DNA of 64,000 nucleotides, from NCBI RefSeq assembly GCF_050231725.1, contig NZ_CP077172.1, positions 1,674,001 through 1,738,000 on the forward strand, read 5' to 3'. The position numbers and the translations under genes are program-made. Each line of letters opens with the position of its first letter. Within the stretch, counting starts at the first letter, position 1. Shown here in pieces: positions 52,501 to 61,261 of the stretch. The notes under the pieces were generated by a model. The model was not told the DNA's origin and did not search any database. It saw only the letters and a list, made by a program, of their open reading frames with translations. This DNA comes from Fusobacterium nucleatum_L (GTDB taxonomy: Bacteria; Fusobacteriota; Fusobacteriia; Fusobacteriales; Fusobacteriaceae).

Positions 52501-52645
52501 AGTAATATTTGGTCTATCTTTCTCAACAATTTTAACATTAGTTTTAATACCCATATTATATTCTATAGTTGATAGTTTTTCTTCAAAATTAACTGCTAAA
52601 TTAAAGACAATTTTTCGTAGTTATAAAAAAAAGGAGGCTAAATAA
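49580..52645 (+). CDS. RND family efflux transporter permease
   Basis: A 1021-residue inner-membrane proton-driven exporter of AcrB/HAE1 type. It opens with SIRRPVATTMVMLSFIFIG; the pore domain has KKIKDSLSNVDSIDKIQTVS (20 residues). Membrane span 4 holds the proton-relay acidic residues in GMLTDNSVVVVDNIYRH and span 10 the Asn and Asp-type relay region VVVNNAIVLIDFIKT. Two periplasmic loops of about 300 residues are present, as usual. The range of substrates is unknown. The ATG at 49580 overlaps the adaptor stop by one base; a second ATG follows at once. Confidence 0.95.
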   Translation: MMSLAGISIRRPVATTMVMLSFIFIGLISMFSMKKELIPNINIPVVTISTTWTGAVSEDVEAQVTKKIKDSLSNVDSIDKIQTVSSYGSSSVVVNFDFGVNTDEKVTQIQREVSKITNNLPKDANTPLVRKVEASGGNMTAVIAFNADSKTALTTFIKEQLKPRLESLPGIGQVDIFGNPDKQLQIQVDSDKLASYNLSPMELYNIVRTSVATYPIGKLSTGSKDMIIRFMGELDYIDQYKNILINSNGNTLRLKDVADIVLTTEDATNTGYLNGKEAVVVILQKSSDGDTITLNNAAFKVIEEMKPYMPTGTEYSIEMDSSENINSSISNVSSSALQGLVLATIILFIFLKSFRTTVLISLALPVAIVFTFAFLAMRGTTLNLISLMGLSIGVGMLTDNSVVVVDNIYRHITELNSPVMEAAENATEEVTFSVIASALTTIVVFLPILFIPGLAREFFRDMSYAIIFSNLAAIIVAITMIPMLASRFLNRKSMKSEEGRLFKKVKEFYLKVINKAISHKGLTVLIMVVLFFFSVFVGPKFLKFEFMPKQDEGKYSLTAELQKGTDLTKAKRIAGELEEIVKKDPHTQSYLMLVSTSSISVNANVGKKNTRDDSVFTIMSDIRKKASKVLDARISMTNQFSGGRTNKDVQFLLQGSNQDEIKKLGKQLLEKLQSYNGIVDISSTLDPGIIELRVNIDRDKIASYGISPTVVAQTISYYMLGGDKANTATLKTDTEEIDVLVRLPKEKRNDINTLASLNIKVGDNKFVKVSDVATLQYAEGTSEINKKNGIYTVTISGNDGGVGLRVIQSKIVEELNNLNPPSTISYSWGGQTENMQKTMSQLSFALSISIFLIYALLASQFESFLLPIIIIGSIPLALIGVIWGLVILRQPIDIMVMIGVILLAGVVVNNAIVLIDFIKTMRTRGHDKEYSIIYSCETRLRPILMTTMTTVFGMIPMALGLGEGSEFYRGMAITVIFGLSFSTILTLVLIPILYSIVDSFSSKLTAKLKTIFRSYKKKEAK

Positions 52646-53058
52646 TGAAAAAAATAAGAAACATGAATGATACTGAAAGTGAAAATTTAAAATTTGTAGT
52701 TTTACATATAAATGATACTCAAGTTAGACTTTTAGAAAAGTTTTTTGAAAAGATAGGAATTTATTATTATACAGTAGAAGACAATGTAAAAAGAGCTATC
52801 GATAAGTCAATAAAACATCAACAAACAAAAGTTTGGCCTGGTTCAGATGCACTAGTAACTTTCCCGTTAGGAGAAAAAAAAGTAGATGAGTTTTTAATAA
52901 AATTAAAAACTTTTAGAATGGTTTTACCAAAAGGCTTAGTATTATCTGTAACAATTATGCCTTTAGAAAAACTTATCAAAAGTGTATACGAAGAAGATAT
53001 ACCTATTGATAAAAACTTAATGGAAGAGTTACAAAACGAAAAAGACTATAATATCTAA
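52645..53058 (+). CDS. Small RND-pump-associated protein (PII-like fold suspected)
   Basis: A 137-residue cytosolic protein, last in the efflux operon, with its ATG overlapping the permease stop (TAATG). The KFVVLHINDTQVRLLEKFFE strand-helix, the middle VWPGSDALVTFPLGEKKVDE (20 residues) and LPKGLVLSVTIMPLEKLIK recall the 'PG0541-type' transporter-associated proteins. These are small PII-like proteins encoded beside RND permeases in Bacteroidota and related anaerobes. The resemblance is from memory and not certain. It may regulate the pump or sense a ligand. There is no signal peptide and no membrane span. Confidence 0.6.
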   Translation: MKKIRNMNDTESENLKFVVLHINDTQVRLLEKFFEKIGIYYYTVEDNVKRAIDKSIKHQQTKVWPGSDALVTFPLGEKKVDEFLIKLKTFRMVLPKGLVLSVTIMPLEKLIKSVYEEDIPIDKNLMEELQNEKDYNI

Positions 53059-53063
53059 AAATA

Positions 53064-53107
53064 AAAATGAAGCTGTTAATTAAACTTTTAACAGTTTCAT
53101 TTTTTAA
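53064..53107. terminator. Bidirectional terminator after the efflux operon and nadD
   Basis: AATGAAGCTGTTAA (53066-53079) pairs with TTAACAGTTTCATT (53088-53101) with a single G-T wobble, followed by a T-run. The left side has an A-run for the minus strand. Confidence 0.85.
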
Positions 53108-53685
53108 TCAATATATTCTTTTTCAATTAAATTTTTTACACTTTCATTTACAAGTCCTGAAATATCTTCTTTATTTTTTACTTTATTTCTAATTTCAGTC
53201 GAGGATATATCATAATACTCGTTTTCCAAAATTATAATATTTTTATTGTTTAAAAATTCAACATCAATATCATTATTTTCATCATCTTTTCTTCTAAAAA
53301 CAATAAACTTACATAAATTTAATAGTTCCTTATAATTTTTCCAAGTTTTTAGATTTTTTAAAGAATCTTCACCTATAATTTCAAAAAATTCATTATCTTT
53401 ACCATGGATTTCAATCAATTTTAAAAGGGTATCATAAGTGTATGACTTTCCTTCACTTTTTATTTCAATATCTGAAATTTCAATTTTTTTATTATTTTTA
53501 AAAATTTCTTGGCAAATTTTTAATCTAGTATTGGATTGCTCTAAATTATTTTCTCTATGTGAAGGAATACCAACGGGAATTATTATTATTTTGTCCATAT
53601 TAAAATTTTTTAAAATATAGTCCACAATCTTTTCATGTCCTATGTGCATTGGATTAAAACTTCCACCATAGATAGCTATTTTCAT
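53104..53685 (-). CDS. nadD: Nicotinate-nucleotide adenylyltransferase
   Basis: A 193-residue nucleotidyltransferase for NAD synthesis, adenylating nicotinate mononucleotide. It has IAIYGGSFNPMHIGHEKIV (19 residues) with the HxGH motif, IGEDSLKNLKTWKNYKELL (19 residues) and the C-terminal SSTEIRNKVKN. No fused HD domain (YqeK) is present. Its start ATGA overlaps the stop of the upstream unknown gene by 4 bp, so translation is coupled. Length is standard. Confidence 0.95.
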   Translation of the reverse strand: MKIAIYGGSFNPMHIGHEKIVDYILKNFNMDKIIIIPVGIPSHRENNLEQSNTRLKICQEIFKNNKKIEISDIEIKSEGKSYTYDTLLKLIEIHGKDNEFFEIIGEDSLKNLKTWKNYKELLNLCKFIVFRRKDDENNDIDVEFLNNKNIIILENEYYDISSTEIRNKVKNKEDISGLVNESVKNLIEKEYID

Positions 53686-54455
53686 ATCATTTTCTCCATA
53701 AGAATATTTTTTAAATCTTCATTTAAAGTAAAATCTTTTTCAAAATATTTATATAAACTTAGTCTAAATTTATTTTTGTTTTTTAAATTATATCTTTTTA
53801 AAACTTTTTCAAAAATATTTATATAAATTTTTTTATCATCTGAATAATCAAAACTATCATATTTTGAAATGTTTTCATGAGCTTCTATATAAGTAGAATA
53901 ATCATCTCTAAATTTAGTTAAATATGCAATGATTATATAAAAGATATTTTCATCATAAGCTATTTTAGAAAATATTTCTTCTAAAGTATAAACAAAAAAT
54001 AATTTTAAATCTTTTGGATTTCCCATCAAAGAAAAATTATACATAGTCTCAAAAAAAGCTTTTTTATCCCTTAAAAATAATTCTTTTGCAAAGATTTTAG
54101 AAAAATCTAAATGAGAATTAGTCAATGTTTTCATTAAGTTTCTCTTTAAAGTTTCTATATCTAAGTTACTAGCTCTATCAATTTTTTTTATATTTTGTTT
54201 TTCTTGAGGATATGAATATTTAAAAAGATATTCAGCTAAGTTTTTTTCATTATCACAAAATAAATAAAGTAAAGTTATAGGATTATATGATTTTTGAGTT
54301 ATATCACCATCTTCACTTACTTTAAAATATGTTCTCATATCAAAAAATGAGGAATATTCAGAAAGAATTGTATATTTTCCTTTTTCTTTTATAAGTTCAA
54401 TAGCTTTTTCTAAGTTTTTTTCTCTTAGAAAATTAACTTTTGTATCTTTTTTCAT
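53682..54455 (-). CDS. Unknown protein between nadD and lpxK
   Basis: A 257-residue soluble protein I do not recognise. It seems mostly helical and is rich in Lys, Glu, Phe and Tyr, with YSSFFDMRTYFKVSEDGDIT (20 residues) near residue 34 and many Phe/Tyr/Leu-containing helices after it (FSKIFAKELFLRDKKAFFE, 19 residues). There are no signal peptide, spans or known catalytic motif. It lies 5 bp after lpxK's stop and overlaps nadD by 4 bp, so it is in the same operon. The position suggests a housekeeping or regulatory role peculiar to this lineage, which is a guess. Confidence 0.7.
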   Translation of the reverse strand: MKKDTKVNFLREKNLEKAIELIKEKGKYTILSEYSSFFDMRTYFKVSEDGDITQKSYNPITLLYLFCDNEKNLAEYLFKYSYPQEKQNIKKIDRASNLDIETLKRNLMKTLTNSHLDFSKIFAKELFLRDKKAFFETMYNFSLMGNPKDLKLFFVYTLEEIFSKIAYDENIFYIIIAYLTKFRDDYSTYIEAHENISKYDSFDYSDDKKIYINIFEKVLKRYNLKNKNKFRLSLYKYFEKDFTLNEDLKNILMEKMI

Positions 54456-54460
54456 AGATA

Positions 54461-55465
54461 TTACCCTTTCGTATCTTTTAAAGTGTTATCTTCTAACATT
54501 GTAAATTCAATCTTTAATACATATAGGTTATTTATATTTAAATTATCTGGTAATTTAACTAAATCTTTTTCTGTTGTCAGTATATAATCAGCATCCATTT
54601 TTTCAGATTTTTTTCTAATTAAAGCTATATCTTTAGCTTTAAAGTTATGGTGATCTTTAAAATCAAGTCTTTCTATATAACTTGGAGCTAATGATATTAC
54701 AGTTTTCTCAAAGTTTAATGGATTAGCTAATCCTGAAAATATTAAAAGTTTTTTTGCTTTTACCCAGAATAAAGGTTTCATATTCCCTTTTAAATCACAT
54801 AGTTTACTAATTCCATGTTTTGCAATAGATACTTCTTTATTAAATTTCTTTTTAAAGTAATTTTTTATTCTTCTAAGCTCTCTTTCATTTACTAAATCTG
54901 ATTTAGTTATAATAAATTCAGAAGCCCTTCTTACAGCTCTTTTAAAATCTTCTCTTAGAAGTCCACGAGGAAGAACATAGCCCCCACCAAATGGATTAGT
55001 TGCATCTATTAATACAACATCTCTATCTCTATATAGTTTTCTATGTTGAAATCCATCATCTAAAACAATTGTATCTATATCAAAATGTTTCTTTGCAAAC
55101 ATACAAGCCTTATATCTATCTGCTCCCACTATCACAGGAACTTTTAAGTTTATTGCATGTAAATATGATTCATCTCCACTTTCCTGAGGTGTTGCAAAGA
55201 TTATCATTCCGTCACTTACCAATAAAGGATCTCTTTTTCTTTTTCCCCTATATCCACGAGAGACAACAGCAACTTTTCTTCCTTTAGCTAATAATTTTTT
55301 TACAAAAAAATGTACTGCTGGAGTTTTTCCTGTTCCTCCAACACTAACATTTCCTATACAGATAACTTCAACACCAGGGACTTTTCGTATGGGCAATATT
55401 TTTTCATCATATAAAAAATTTCGTATTGTAGTTATCAAAAGATATATATATGACAATAAGCTCAT
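54461..55465 (-). CDS. lpxK: Tetraacyldisaccharide 4'-kinase
   Basis: A 334-residue kinase that phosphorylates the 4' position of the lipid A disaccharide at the inner membrane. An N-terminal hydrophobic segment (about residues 4-18) anchors it. The P-loop is CIGNVSVGGTGKTPAVHFF (19 residues), then AVVSRGYRGKRKRDPLLVSD (20 residues), VLDDGFQHRKLYRD and LPRGLLREDF. The C-terminal LTTEKDLVKLPD is the family's end. GGGAGGAAAA precedes the ATG. It follows smc after a 26-bp gap on the same strand. Length is normal, and LPS synthesis is thus complete at this step. Confidence 0.95.
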   Translation of the reverse strand: MSLLSYIYLLITTIRNFLYDEKILPIRKVPGVEVICIGNVSVGGTGKTPAVHFFVKKLLAKGRKVAVVSRGYRGKRKRDPLLVSDGMIIFATPQESGDESYLHAINLKVPVIVGADRYKACMFAKKHFDIDTIVLDDGFQHRKLYRDRDVVLIDATNPFGGGYVLPRGLLREDFKRAVRRASEFIITKSDLVNERELRRIKNYFKKKFNKEVSIAKHGISKLCDLKGNMKPLFWVKAKKLLIFSGLANPLNFEKTVISLAPSYIERLDFKDHHNFKAKDIALIRKKSEKMDADYILTTEKDLVKLPDNLNINNLYVLKIEFTMLEDNTLKDTKG

Positions 55466-55491
55466 TTTTCCTCCCTAAAAGTTAAAGTTTT

Positions 55492-58400
55492 TTAATTTTT
55501 TTCTTTATTTTCAGATAATATTTTGCTAATTCTATCAGGTGATACAATTTTAGAAATTCCTATTTCTTTATTCATAGTAACCCCAAATATACTATCTGAT
55601 TCTTTCATTGTTTCTTTGTTATGAGTAATTAATATAAATTGTGATTTATCTGTAAAATCTCTTAATTTTCCAAGTAAATTTTTAGTATTTTTTTCATCAA
55701 GGGCAGCTTCAATTTCATCCAAGAAAGTAAAAGGACTAGGTTTATACATAAAAATTGCCATAATAAATGCAATTGCTACCATTGATTTTTCTCCACCTGA
55801 TAATAGAGATAATGGCTGTTTTTTCTTATTTTTAAATTTTACAAATATTTCTATTCCACAATTATTAAAATCTTCTGGATTGATAATATTTAATCTTCCT
55901 TCAGTATTTTTTATTGTTTCATCACACATCTTATTAAAATTTTCATTTATATTTTGATATGTTGTGTAGAAATCTTCATGAATTCTTTCATCAATTTCTT
56001 GAATTAAATCCATCACTTGTTTTCTTGATTTCACAACATCATCTCTTTCCCTTGCTAAATAGTCATATTTTTCTTTTAATTCTTTAAATTCGGTTATAGC
56101 AAGTAAATTTACATCTCCAAAGTTATTAATTTTATTTTCTAGATTTCTTAAATGATCTTTAGCAGATTTTAATTTTTCAGTTTCAATAACTTGTGCATTA
56201 ACTTCTAAAAGTTCATTTAATTTTTCATTTATATTTAGAATATCTGTCTTTATTTTTTCAATAACTTCTACTATCTTTTCAAATCTATCATTAGCATGTA
56301 ATAAATCAGTTTCTAGTTTTGATTTATCCTTTGATAATTCTCTTTCTTCATTGCTTAAGTTTTGTTCTCTTTCATTTAAATTTTCTATATCCCTATTTTC
56401 AGAATTATAGATTTTAGTGTACTCTTCGATTTGATTTTGCAAATCTTTTTCTAAAGTTTCTAAGTCTTCAATACTTTGTATAAGTTCAATAACAATCTTA
56501 AAATTCTTTTCTTTTTCTTCAAGCAACTCAATATTTTCAATTTCTTTACCATGAATATCTTTTTCAAGCTGTTCAATAGTACTTTGATTGTTAAGAAATA
56601 AAATTCTTGTATCAGAATATTGCTTGTTTAAGGTATCTATTTCAGAAAGTGTATCTTTTAACAAACTTTCATCTATTTCTATATCTTTTCTTAAAGAAGT
56701 TATATGTTTATCAGTTTCTTCAATGATAGAAAAAGAAGAATTTATTCTATCTTGATATGAGCTTTTATATTTTTCAGCATCTTCAATATTAAAACTTATG
56801 CTACGAATATCCTTAGAGATTTTTTCAGACTTTTCAGCTAAATTTTCAAAGTCTTTTTTTAGTATTTCAATATTTTTTCTAATATTATCTTCCAAAGAGT
56901 CTATTTTATCAATCTCATTTTCATAGTTTTCTAATTTTATACTTAAATCTTCTCTTTTTTTACTTTCTTCATTTATTTTAGACTTTAAAGTTGTAACTTT
57001 TTCTTCTAAAAGTTTTATTTCTTTTTTTCTTTCAAAAATTTGATTAATAGATGACTTTTGATTTTCTCCACCTGTAATTCTTCCTCTTGAGCTGACAAGT
57101 TCACCAGTTAGAGTTACAATATTTCCAGAGAATAAATTTTTATTTAGAATATCTGTAGCGATATCAATATTTTCAACTATTAAAAGGCCACCAAAAATAA
57201 AATCAATAACCTTTTGATATTTTTTATCAGCTTTAATTAAGTCAGCAGCTAATCCTAAAACACCATTGACATTGGCTTTGAATTCTCTTCTGTTAGGTTT
57301 TATTGTATCAAGAGCTAAAAAAGAGGCTCTCCCTATTTTTTTCTCAGTCAAAAAGGCAATACATTTTTTAGCTACTTCTTTATTTTCAACAATAATATCT
57401 TGTAAGTTTCCAGGAATAGCAGCTTCAACTGCTTTCTCAAATTTCTCATCAAACTTAATAAGAGATATTAAAACTCCGTCAATACCATCAATACCACTAT
57501 TTAAAACTTCCTTAACAGACTTAAAAAAACCTTCATTATTTTCATCCATTCTTACAAGAGCTTCTAATTTTCCAGAAGAAGTTTTTTCTTGATATTCAAA
57601 TTCTCTTATATCTTGAGAAAGTTTATTTATGGTTTTACTTATTTCAGAAAGTTGATTTACTAAAAATTCATTTCTTTTTTCGGTATTGGTTAATTCTTCT
57701 TTTTTTGCTTCAAGTTGAGAGTTAATTAAATCTTTTTCTTCATTACTAGCTAATAATTTTCTACTAGCTTCTTCTAATTCTTGCTTAAAATTTTTAACTT
57801 CATCTTGACTTGATTTTAATTTTCTTTCATTATTTTCTATTTCATTGGAAGCAAGTTGTTTTTCAAGTTCTAAATCTCTAACTTTTTTGTTTCTGTTTTC
57901 TATTAAATCAGATTTTTCAGATTTGATAGTTTCTAAGCTAAGTATTTTATTCTCAAATTCTTTATTTGTAGCAGCCATTTCTAAAATATTTTTTGAAAGG
58001 TCTTCTTTTTTATTTTTTAATTCTTCTATTTCTTCTATTTTCTTATTTATTTTATTAGTTAAATGAAGAGTGTATTCCTCTTTCATTAATTTTTCTTTTT
58101 TTATATTATCCAATCTTTCAGAAGTAACAGCTTTTTCTTTTTCTTTTTCAGAAATTGTATTTCTTAACTCTTTATTTCTTGAATCTATTAAAAGTTTTTC
58201 TTTTTTTACTTCTTCTTTTTCTAAATCAATAGTATTTAATCTTTCCAAAGTCTTATTAAGTTTTTCTTGTAGTTCAAAACATTCTGTTTGGGACTTTTCT
58301 TTTATATTTTCATTTTCAGAAAGACTTCTTTCTTTTTGTTCAAGTTCAGTTATATAAATACCCTTTGCTAACGAAGATTTTTCATCTCTTAAATCTATAT

Positions 58401-59043
58401 ATTTTTGTGCAAGTTCTGCTTGTTTTTCAATTTTATTTTTATTTTCTCTAGTTTCATTTAAAATAAATTCCACTTTATCTAAATTGATTTCTATGTTTGC
58501 TAAATTTTTTTGTGATTCAATTCTATTAGCCTGTAATTTTTTTATTCCAGCAGCTTCTTCTATTATATTTTTAATTTCTTTAGGAGATGAATTTATAATT
58601 CTTTCAACTTTCCCTTGACCTATAACAGAATATGCAGTTTTTCCTATACCAGTATCTAAAAATAGAGTTCCTATTTCTTTAAGCTTACTCTTGCTATCAT
58701 TTATTAAGTATTCGTTTTCTCCTGTTATATGAATTCTTCTTGTGATTTTTACAGTGTCATTATCTAAATCTAGATATCTATCTGAGTTATCTATTATCAA
58801 TGAAACTTCTGCTTTTGTTGCAGGTTTCTTTTCTTTTCCACCAGAAAAAATAACATCTTGGCTTTCTTTGGCTCTGATGTTTTTGTATGATTGCTCACCT
58901 AAAACCCATAGGACAGCATCTAAAATATTTGATTTTCCACTTCCATTCGGTCCAACTATTGATGTGATTCCACGATTGAAATCTATGTATACTTTATCAC
59001 CAAAAGATTTAAAACCGTTTATTTCAACTGCTTTTAGATACAT
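55492..59043 (-). CDS. smc: Chromosome segregation protein SMC
   Basis: A 1183-residue SMC ATPase that compacts and segregates the chromosome with ScpA/ScpB. The N-terminal head has Walker A VGPNGSGKSN (Gly31-Asn39). Two long coiled coils (about residues 170-500 and 670-1010) enclose a hinge with GIDGVDGVL-like sequences (GIDGIDGVLISLIKF). The C-terminal head has LSLLSGGEKSMVAIAFIMA (19 residues) and Walker B FTFLDEIEAALDE. TTAGGAGAAGTT selects ATG at 59043, ten codons after the open frame start. Length matches family members. scpA/scpB are not in the window. Confidence 0.97.
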   Translation of the reverse strand: MYLKAVEINGFKSFGDKVYIDFNRGITSIVGPNGSGKSNILDAVLWVLGEQSYKNIRAKESQDVIFSGGKEKKPATKAEVSLIIDNSDRYLDLDNDTVKITRRIHITGENEYLINDSKSKLKEIGTLFLDTGIGKTAYSVIGQGKVERIINSSPKEIKNIIEEAAGIKKLQANRIESQKNLANIEINLDKVEFILNETRENKNKIEKQAELAQKYIDLRDEKSSLAKGIYITELEQKERSLSENENIKEKSQTECFELQEKLNKTLERLNTIDLEKEEVKKEKLLIDSRNKELRNTISEKEKEKAVTSERLDNIKKEKLMKEEYTLHLTNKINKKIEEIEELKNKKEDLSKNILEMAATNKEFENKILSLETIKSEKSDLIENRNKKVRDLELEKQLASNEIENNERKLKSSQDEVKNFKQELEEASRKLLASNEEKDLINSQLEAKKEELTNTEKRNEFLVNQLSEISKTINKLSQDIREFEYQEKTSSGKLEALVRMDENNEGFFKSVKEVLNSGIDGIDGVLISLIKFDEKFEKAVEAAIPGNLQDIIVENKEVAKKCIAFLTEKKIGRASFLALDTIKPNRREFKANVNGVLGLAADLIKADKKYQKVIDFIFGGLLIVENIDIATDILNKNLFSGNIVTLTGELVSSRGRITGGENQKSSINQIFERKKEIKLLEEKVTTLKSKINEESKKREDLSIKLENYENEIDKIDSLEDNIRKNIEILKKDFENLAEKSEKISKDIRSISFNIEDAEKYKSSYQDRINSSFSIIEETDKHITSLRKDIEIDESLLKDTLSEIDTLNKQYSDTRILFLNNQSTIEQLEKDIHGKEIENIELLEEKEKNFKIVIELIQSIEDLETLEKDLQNQIEEYTKIYNSENRDIENLNEREQNLSNEERELSKDKSKLETDLLHANDRFEKIVEVIEKIKTDILNINEKLNELLEVNAQVIETEKLKSAKDHLRNLENKINNFGDVNLLAITEFKELKEKYDYLARERDDVVKSRKQVMDLIQEIDERIHEDFYTTYQNINENFNKMCDETIKNTEGRLNIINPEDFNNCGIEIFVKFKNKKKQPLSLLSGGEKSMVAIAFIMAIFMYKPSPFTFLDEIEAALDEKNTKNLLGKLRDFTDKSQFILITHNKETMKESDSIFGVTMNKEIGISKIVSPDRISKILSENKEKN

Positions 59044-59153
59044 AACTTCTCCTAATTCAAGTATAATTAACACTATATTATACTATATATAAAACTAAAA
59101 TGCTATTAATTATTTTCTTTGTAAAGGCTTGTTTATAAAAAAGTTTTAGTTAA

Positions 59154-59181
59154 TTGCATTTAGAGATAAATATAGTATAAT
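59154..59181 (+). promoter_or_regulatory. Promoter of the S9 peptidase operon
   Basis: TTGCAT (59154-59159), a 16-bp spacer and TATAAT (59176-59181), 73 bp upstream of the ATG at 59254 in the smc-peptidase divergent gap. Confidence 0.6.
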
Positions 59182-59253
59182 TAAAATGAAAACTCTAATT
59201 TATCTATAAAAATAGGTAAAAAGTATGAAAATTTATCAAGGAGGAAAATTTTT

Positions 59254-61239
59254 ATGGAAAATTTAAAATTGGAAAGTTTTTTGGAATATAAATTTTTATC
59301 AAATTTAGATTTCAATCCTGAAGGTAGTAATTTAGCTTTTAGTGTTAGTGAAGCAGATTTAGAAAAAAATTCTTATAAACATTTTATTTACAACTTAGAC
59401 ACAAAAAATAAAGAAATCAAAAAATTAACTCACTTTGGAAAAGAAAAAAATTCCCTTTGGTTAAATAACAATACTATTTTATTTTCAGCTGATAGAGATA
59501 AGGATATAGAAGAAAAGAAAAAACTTGGAGAAACTTGGACTATATTTTATGCACTTGATATAAAAAATGGTGGAGAAGCCTATGAGTATATGAGGCTACC
59601 AATTGATGTAACAGAAATTAAAATAATTGATGAAAATAATTTTATACTTACAGCTGATTTTGATAATAATTCACTTAATTTGAATGATTTAAAAGGTGAA
59701 GAAAGAGAAAAAACAATTAAACAAATTGAAGAAAATAAAGATTATGAAGTTTTAGATGAAATTCCATTTTGGAGTAATGGAAATGGTTTTAGAAATAAAA
59801 AAAGAAATAGACTTTATCACTTTGATAAATTAAATAATAAATTAACCCCTATTTCTGATGAATATACAAATATTGAAGCCTTTAATATAAAAGAAAATAA
59901 AGTTGTTTTTATAGGTAGAACTTATAAGGATAAACAAGGTTTAACTGCTGGACTTTATACTTATGATATAAAAAACAATAAATTAGAAACAATTATTCCT
60001 GATAATCTTTATGATATCAGTTATGCAAATTTTATTGAAGATAAGATAATTTGTGCTTTAAGTGATATGAAAGATTATGGTGTAAATGAAAATCATAAAA
60101 TATATTTGATAGACAGTAATAAAAATATAAATCTTTTATATGAAAATGATACTTGGCTTGCTTGTACAGTTGGAAGTGATTGTAGATTAGGTGGAGGAAA
60201 ATCATTTAAGGTAGTAGGAAACAAGCTATATTTCCTATCTACAATAGCTGATAGTGTCTATCTAAATTCACTTGATACAAATGGAAAAGTTGAAGTTTTA
60301 TCATCAGAAAATGGAAGTATAGATTTTTTTGATATAGCAAATAATGAAATATATTATGTTGGAATGAGAAACTATACTTTACAAGAGATTTATAAATTAG
60401 AAAATAATTCTTCTATTAAATTAAGTTCTTTTAATGAAGAAATAAATAAAAAATATAAAATATCAAAACCAGAAGTTTTTGATTTTACCACAAATGGAGA
60501 TACAACAAAAGGTTTTGTAATATATCCTATTGATTATGATAAAAATAAAACTTATTCTGCAATACTTGATATACATGGTGGACCTAAAACAGTTTATGGT
60601 GATGTATATTATCATGAAATGCAAGTTTGGGCTAATATGGGTTACTTTGTAATATTTACTAATCCACATGGTAGTGATGGATATGGAAATAAATTTGCAG
60701 ATATACGAGGGAAATATGGAACTATTGACTATGAAGATTTAATGAACTTTACTGATTATGTTTTAGAAAAATATCCTATTGATAAATCAAGAGTTGGAGT
60801 AACAGGTGGTTCTTATGGCGGATATATGACTAACTGGATAATAGGACATACAGATAGATTTAAGTGTGCAGCCTCTCAAAGAAGTATATCTAACTGGATT
60901 TCAAAATTTGGTACAACAGATATAGGTTACTATTTTAATGCAGACCAAAATCAGGCTACTCCTTGGATAAATCATGATAAATTATGGTGGCATTCCCCAC
61001 TTAAATACGCAGATAAAGCTAAAACACCAACTTTATTTATTCATTCAGAAGAAGATTATAGATGTTGGTTAGCAGAAGGTCTACAAATGTTTACTGCTTT
61101 AAAATATCATGGGGTAGAGGCTAGACTTTGTATGTTTAGAGGAGAAAATCATGAATTATCAAGAAGCGGAAAACCTAAACATAGAATTAGAAGATTAACA
61201 GAAATTACAAATTGGTTTGAAAAATATCTAAAACAATAA
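59254..61239 (+). CDS. S9 family prolyl-oligopeptidase-type peptidase
   Basis: A 661-residue cytosolic serine peptidase with an N-terminal beta-propeller-like region (about residues 1-390) and a C-terminal alpha/beta-hydrolase domain. The nucleophile is Ser in VTGGSYGGYMTNWI, the acid Asp in LFIHSEEDYRC, and the His in RGENHELSRSG. SAILDIHGGPKTVYGDVYYH (20 residues) precedes the oxyanion region. It resembles acylaminoacyl peptidases and dipeptidyl-peptidase-like enzymes. It probably trims peptides to feed amino-acid fermentation. AAGGAGGAAAATTTTT precedes the ATG. The next gene starts 22 bp later. Confidence 0.93.
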   Translation: MENLKLESFLEYKFLSNLDFNPEGSNLAFSVSEADLEKNSYKHFIYNLDTKNKEIKKLTHFGKEKNSLWLNNNTILFSADRDKDIEEKKKLGETWTIFYALDIKNGGEAYEYMRLPIDVTEIKIIDENNFILTADFDNNSLNLNDLKGEEREKTIKQIEENKDYEVLDEIPFWSNGNGFRNKKRNRLYHFDKLNNKLTPISDEYTNIEAFNIKENKVVFIGRTYKDKQGLTAGLYTYDIKNNKLETIIPDNLYDISYANFIEDKIICALSDMKDYGVNENHKIYLIDSNKNINLLYENDTWLACTVGSDCRLGGGKSFKVVGNKLYFLSTIADSVYLNSLDTNGKVEVLSSENGSIDFFDIANNEIYYVGMRNYTLQEIYKLENNSSIKLSSFNEEINKKYKISKPEVFDFTTNGDTTKGFVIYPIDYDKNKTYSAILDIHGGPKTVYGDVYYHEMQVWANMGYFVIFTNPHGSDGYGNKFADIRGKYGTIDYEDLMNFTDYVLEKYPIDKSRVGVTGGSYGGYMTNWIIGHTDRFKCAASQRSISNWISKFGTTDIGYYFNADQNQATPWINHDKLWWHSPLKYADKAKTPTLFIHSEEDYRCWLAEGLQMFTALKYHGVEARLCMFRGENHELSRSGKPKHRIRRLTEITNWFEKYLKQ

Positions 61240-61261
61240 AAATGATATAGAAGGTGGCTAT

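Noticed and set aside
57266..59092. Open frames on the plus strand opposite smc
   Set aside because: They are long because of the biased codon use of the coiled-coil smc gene; no ribosome sites and no recognisable protein.
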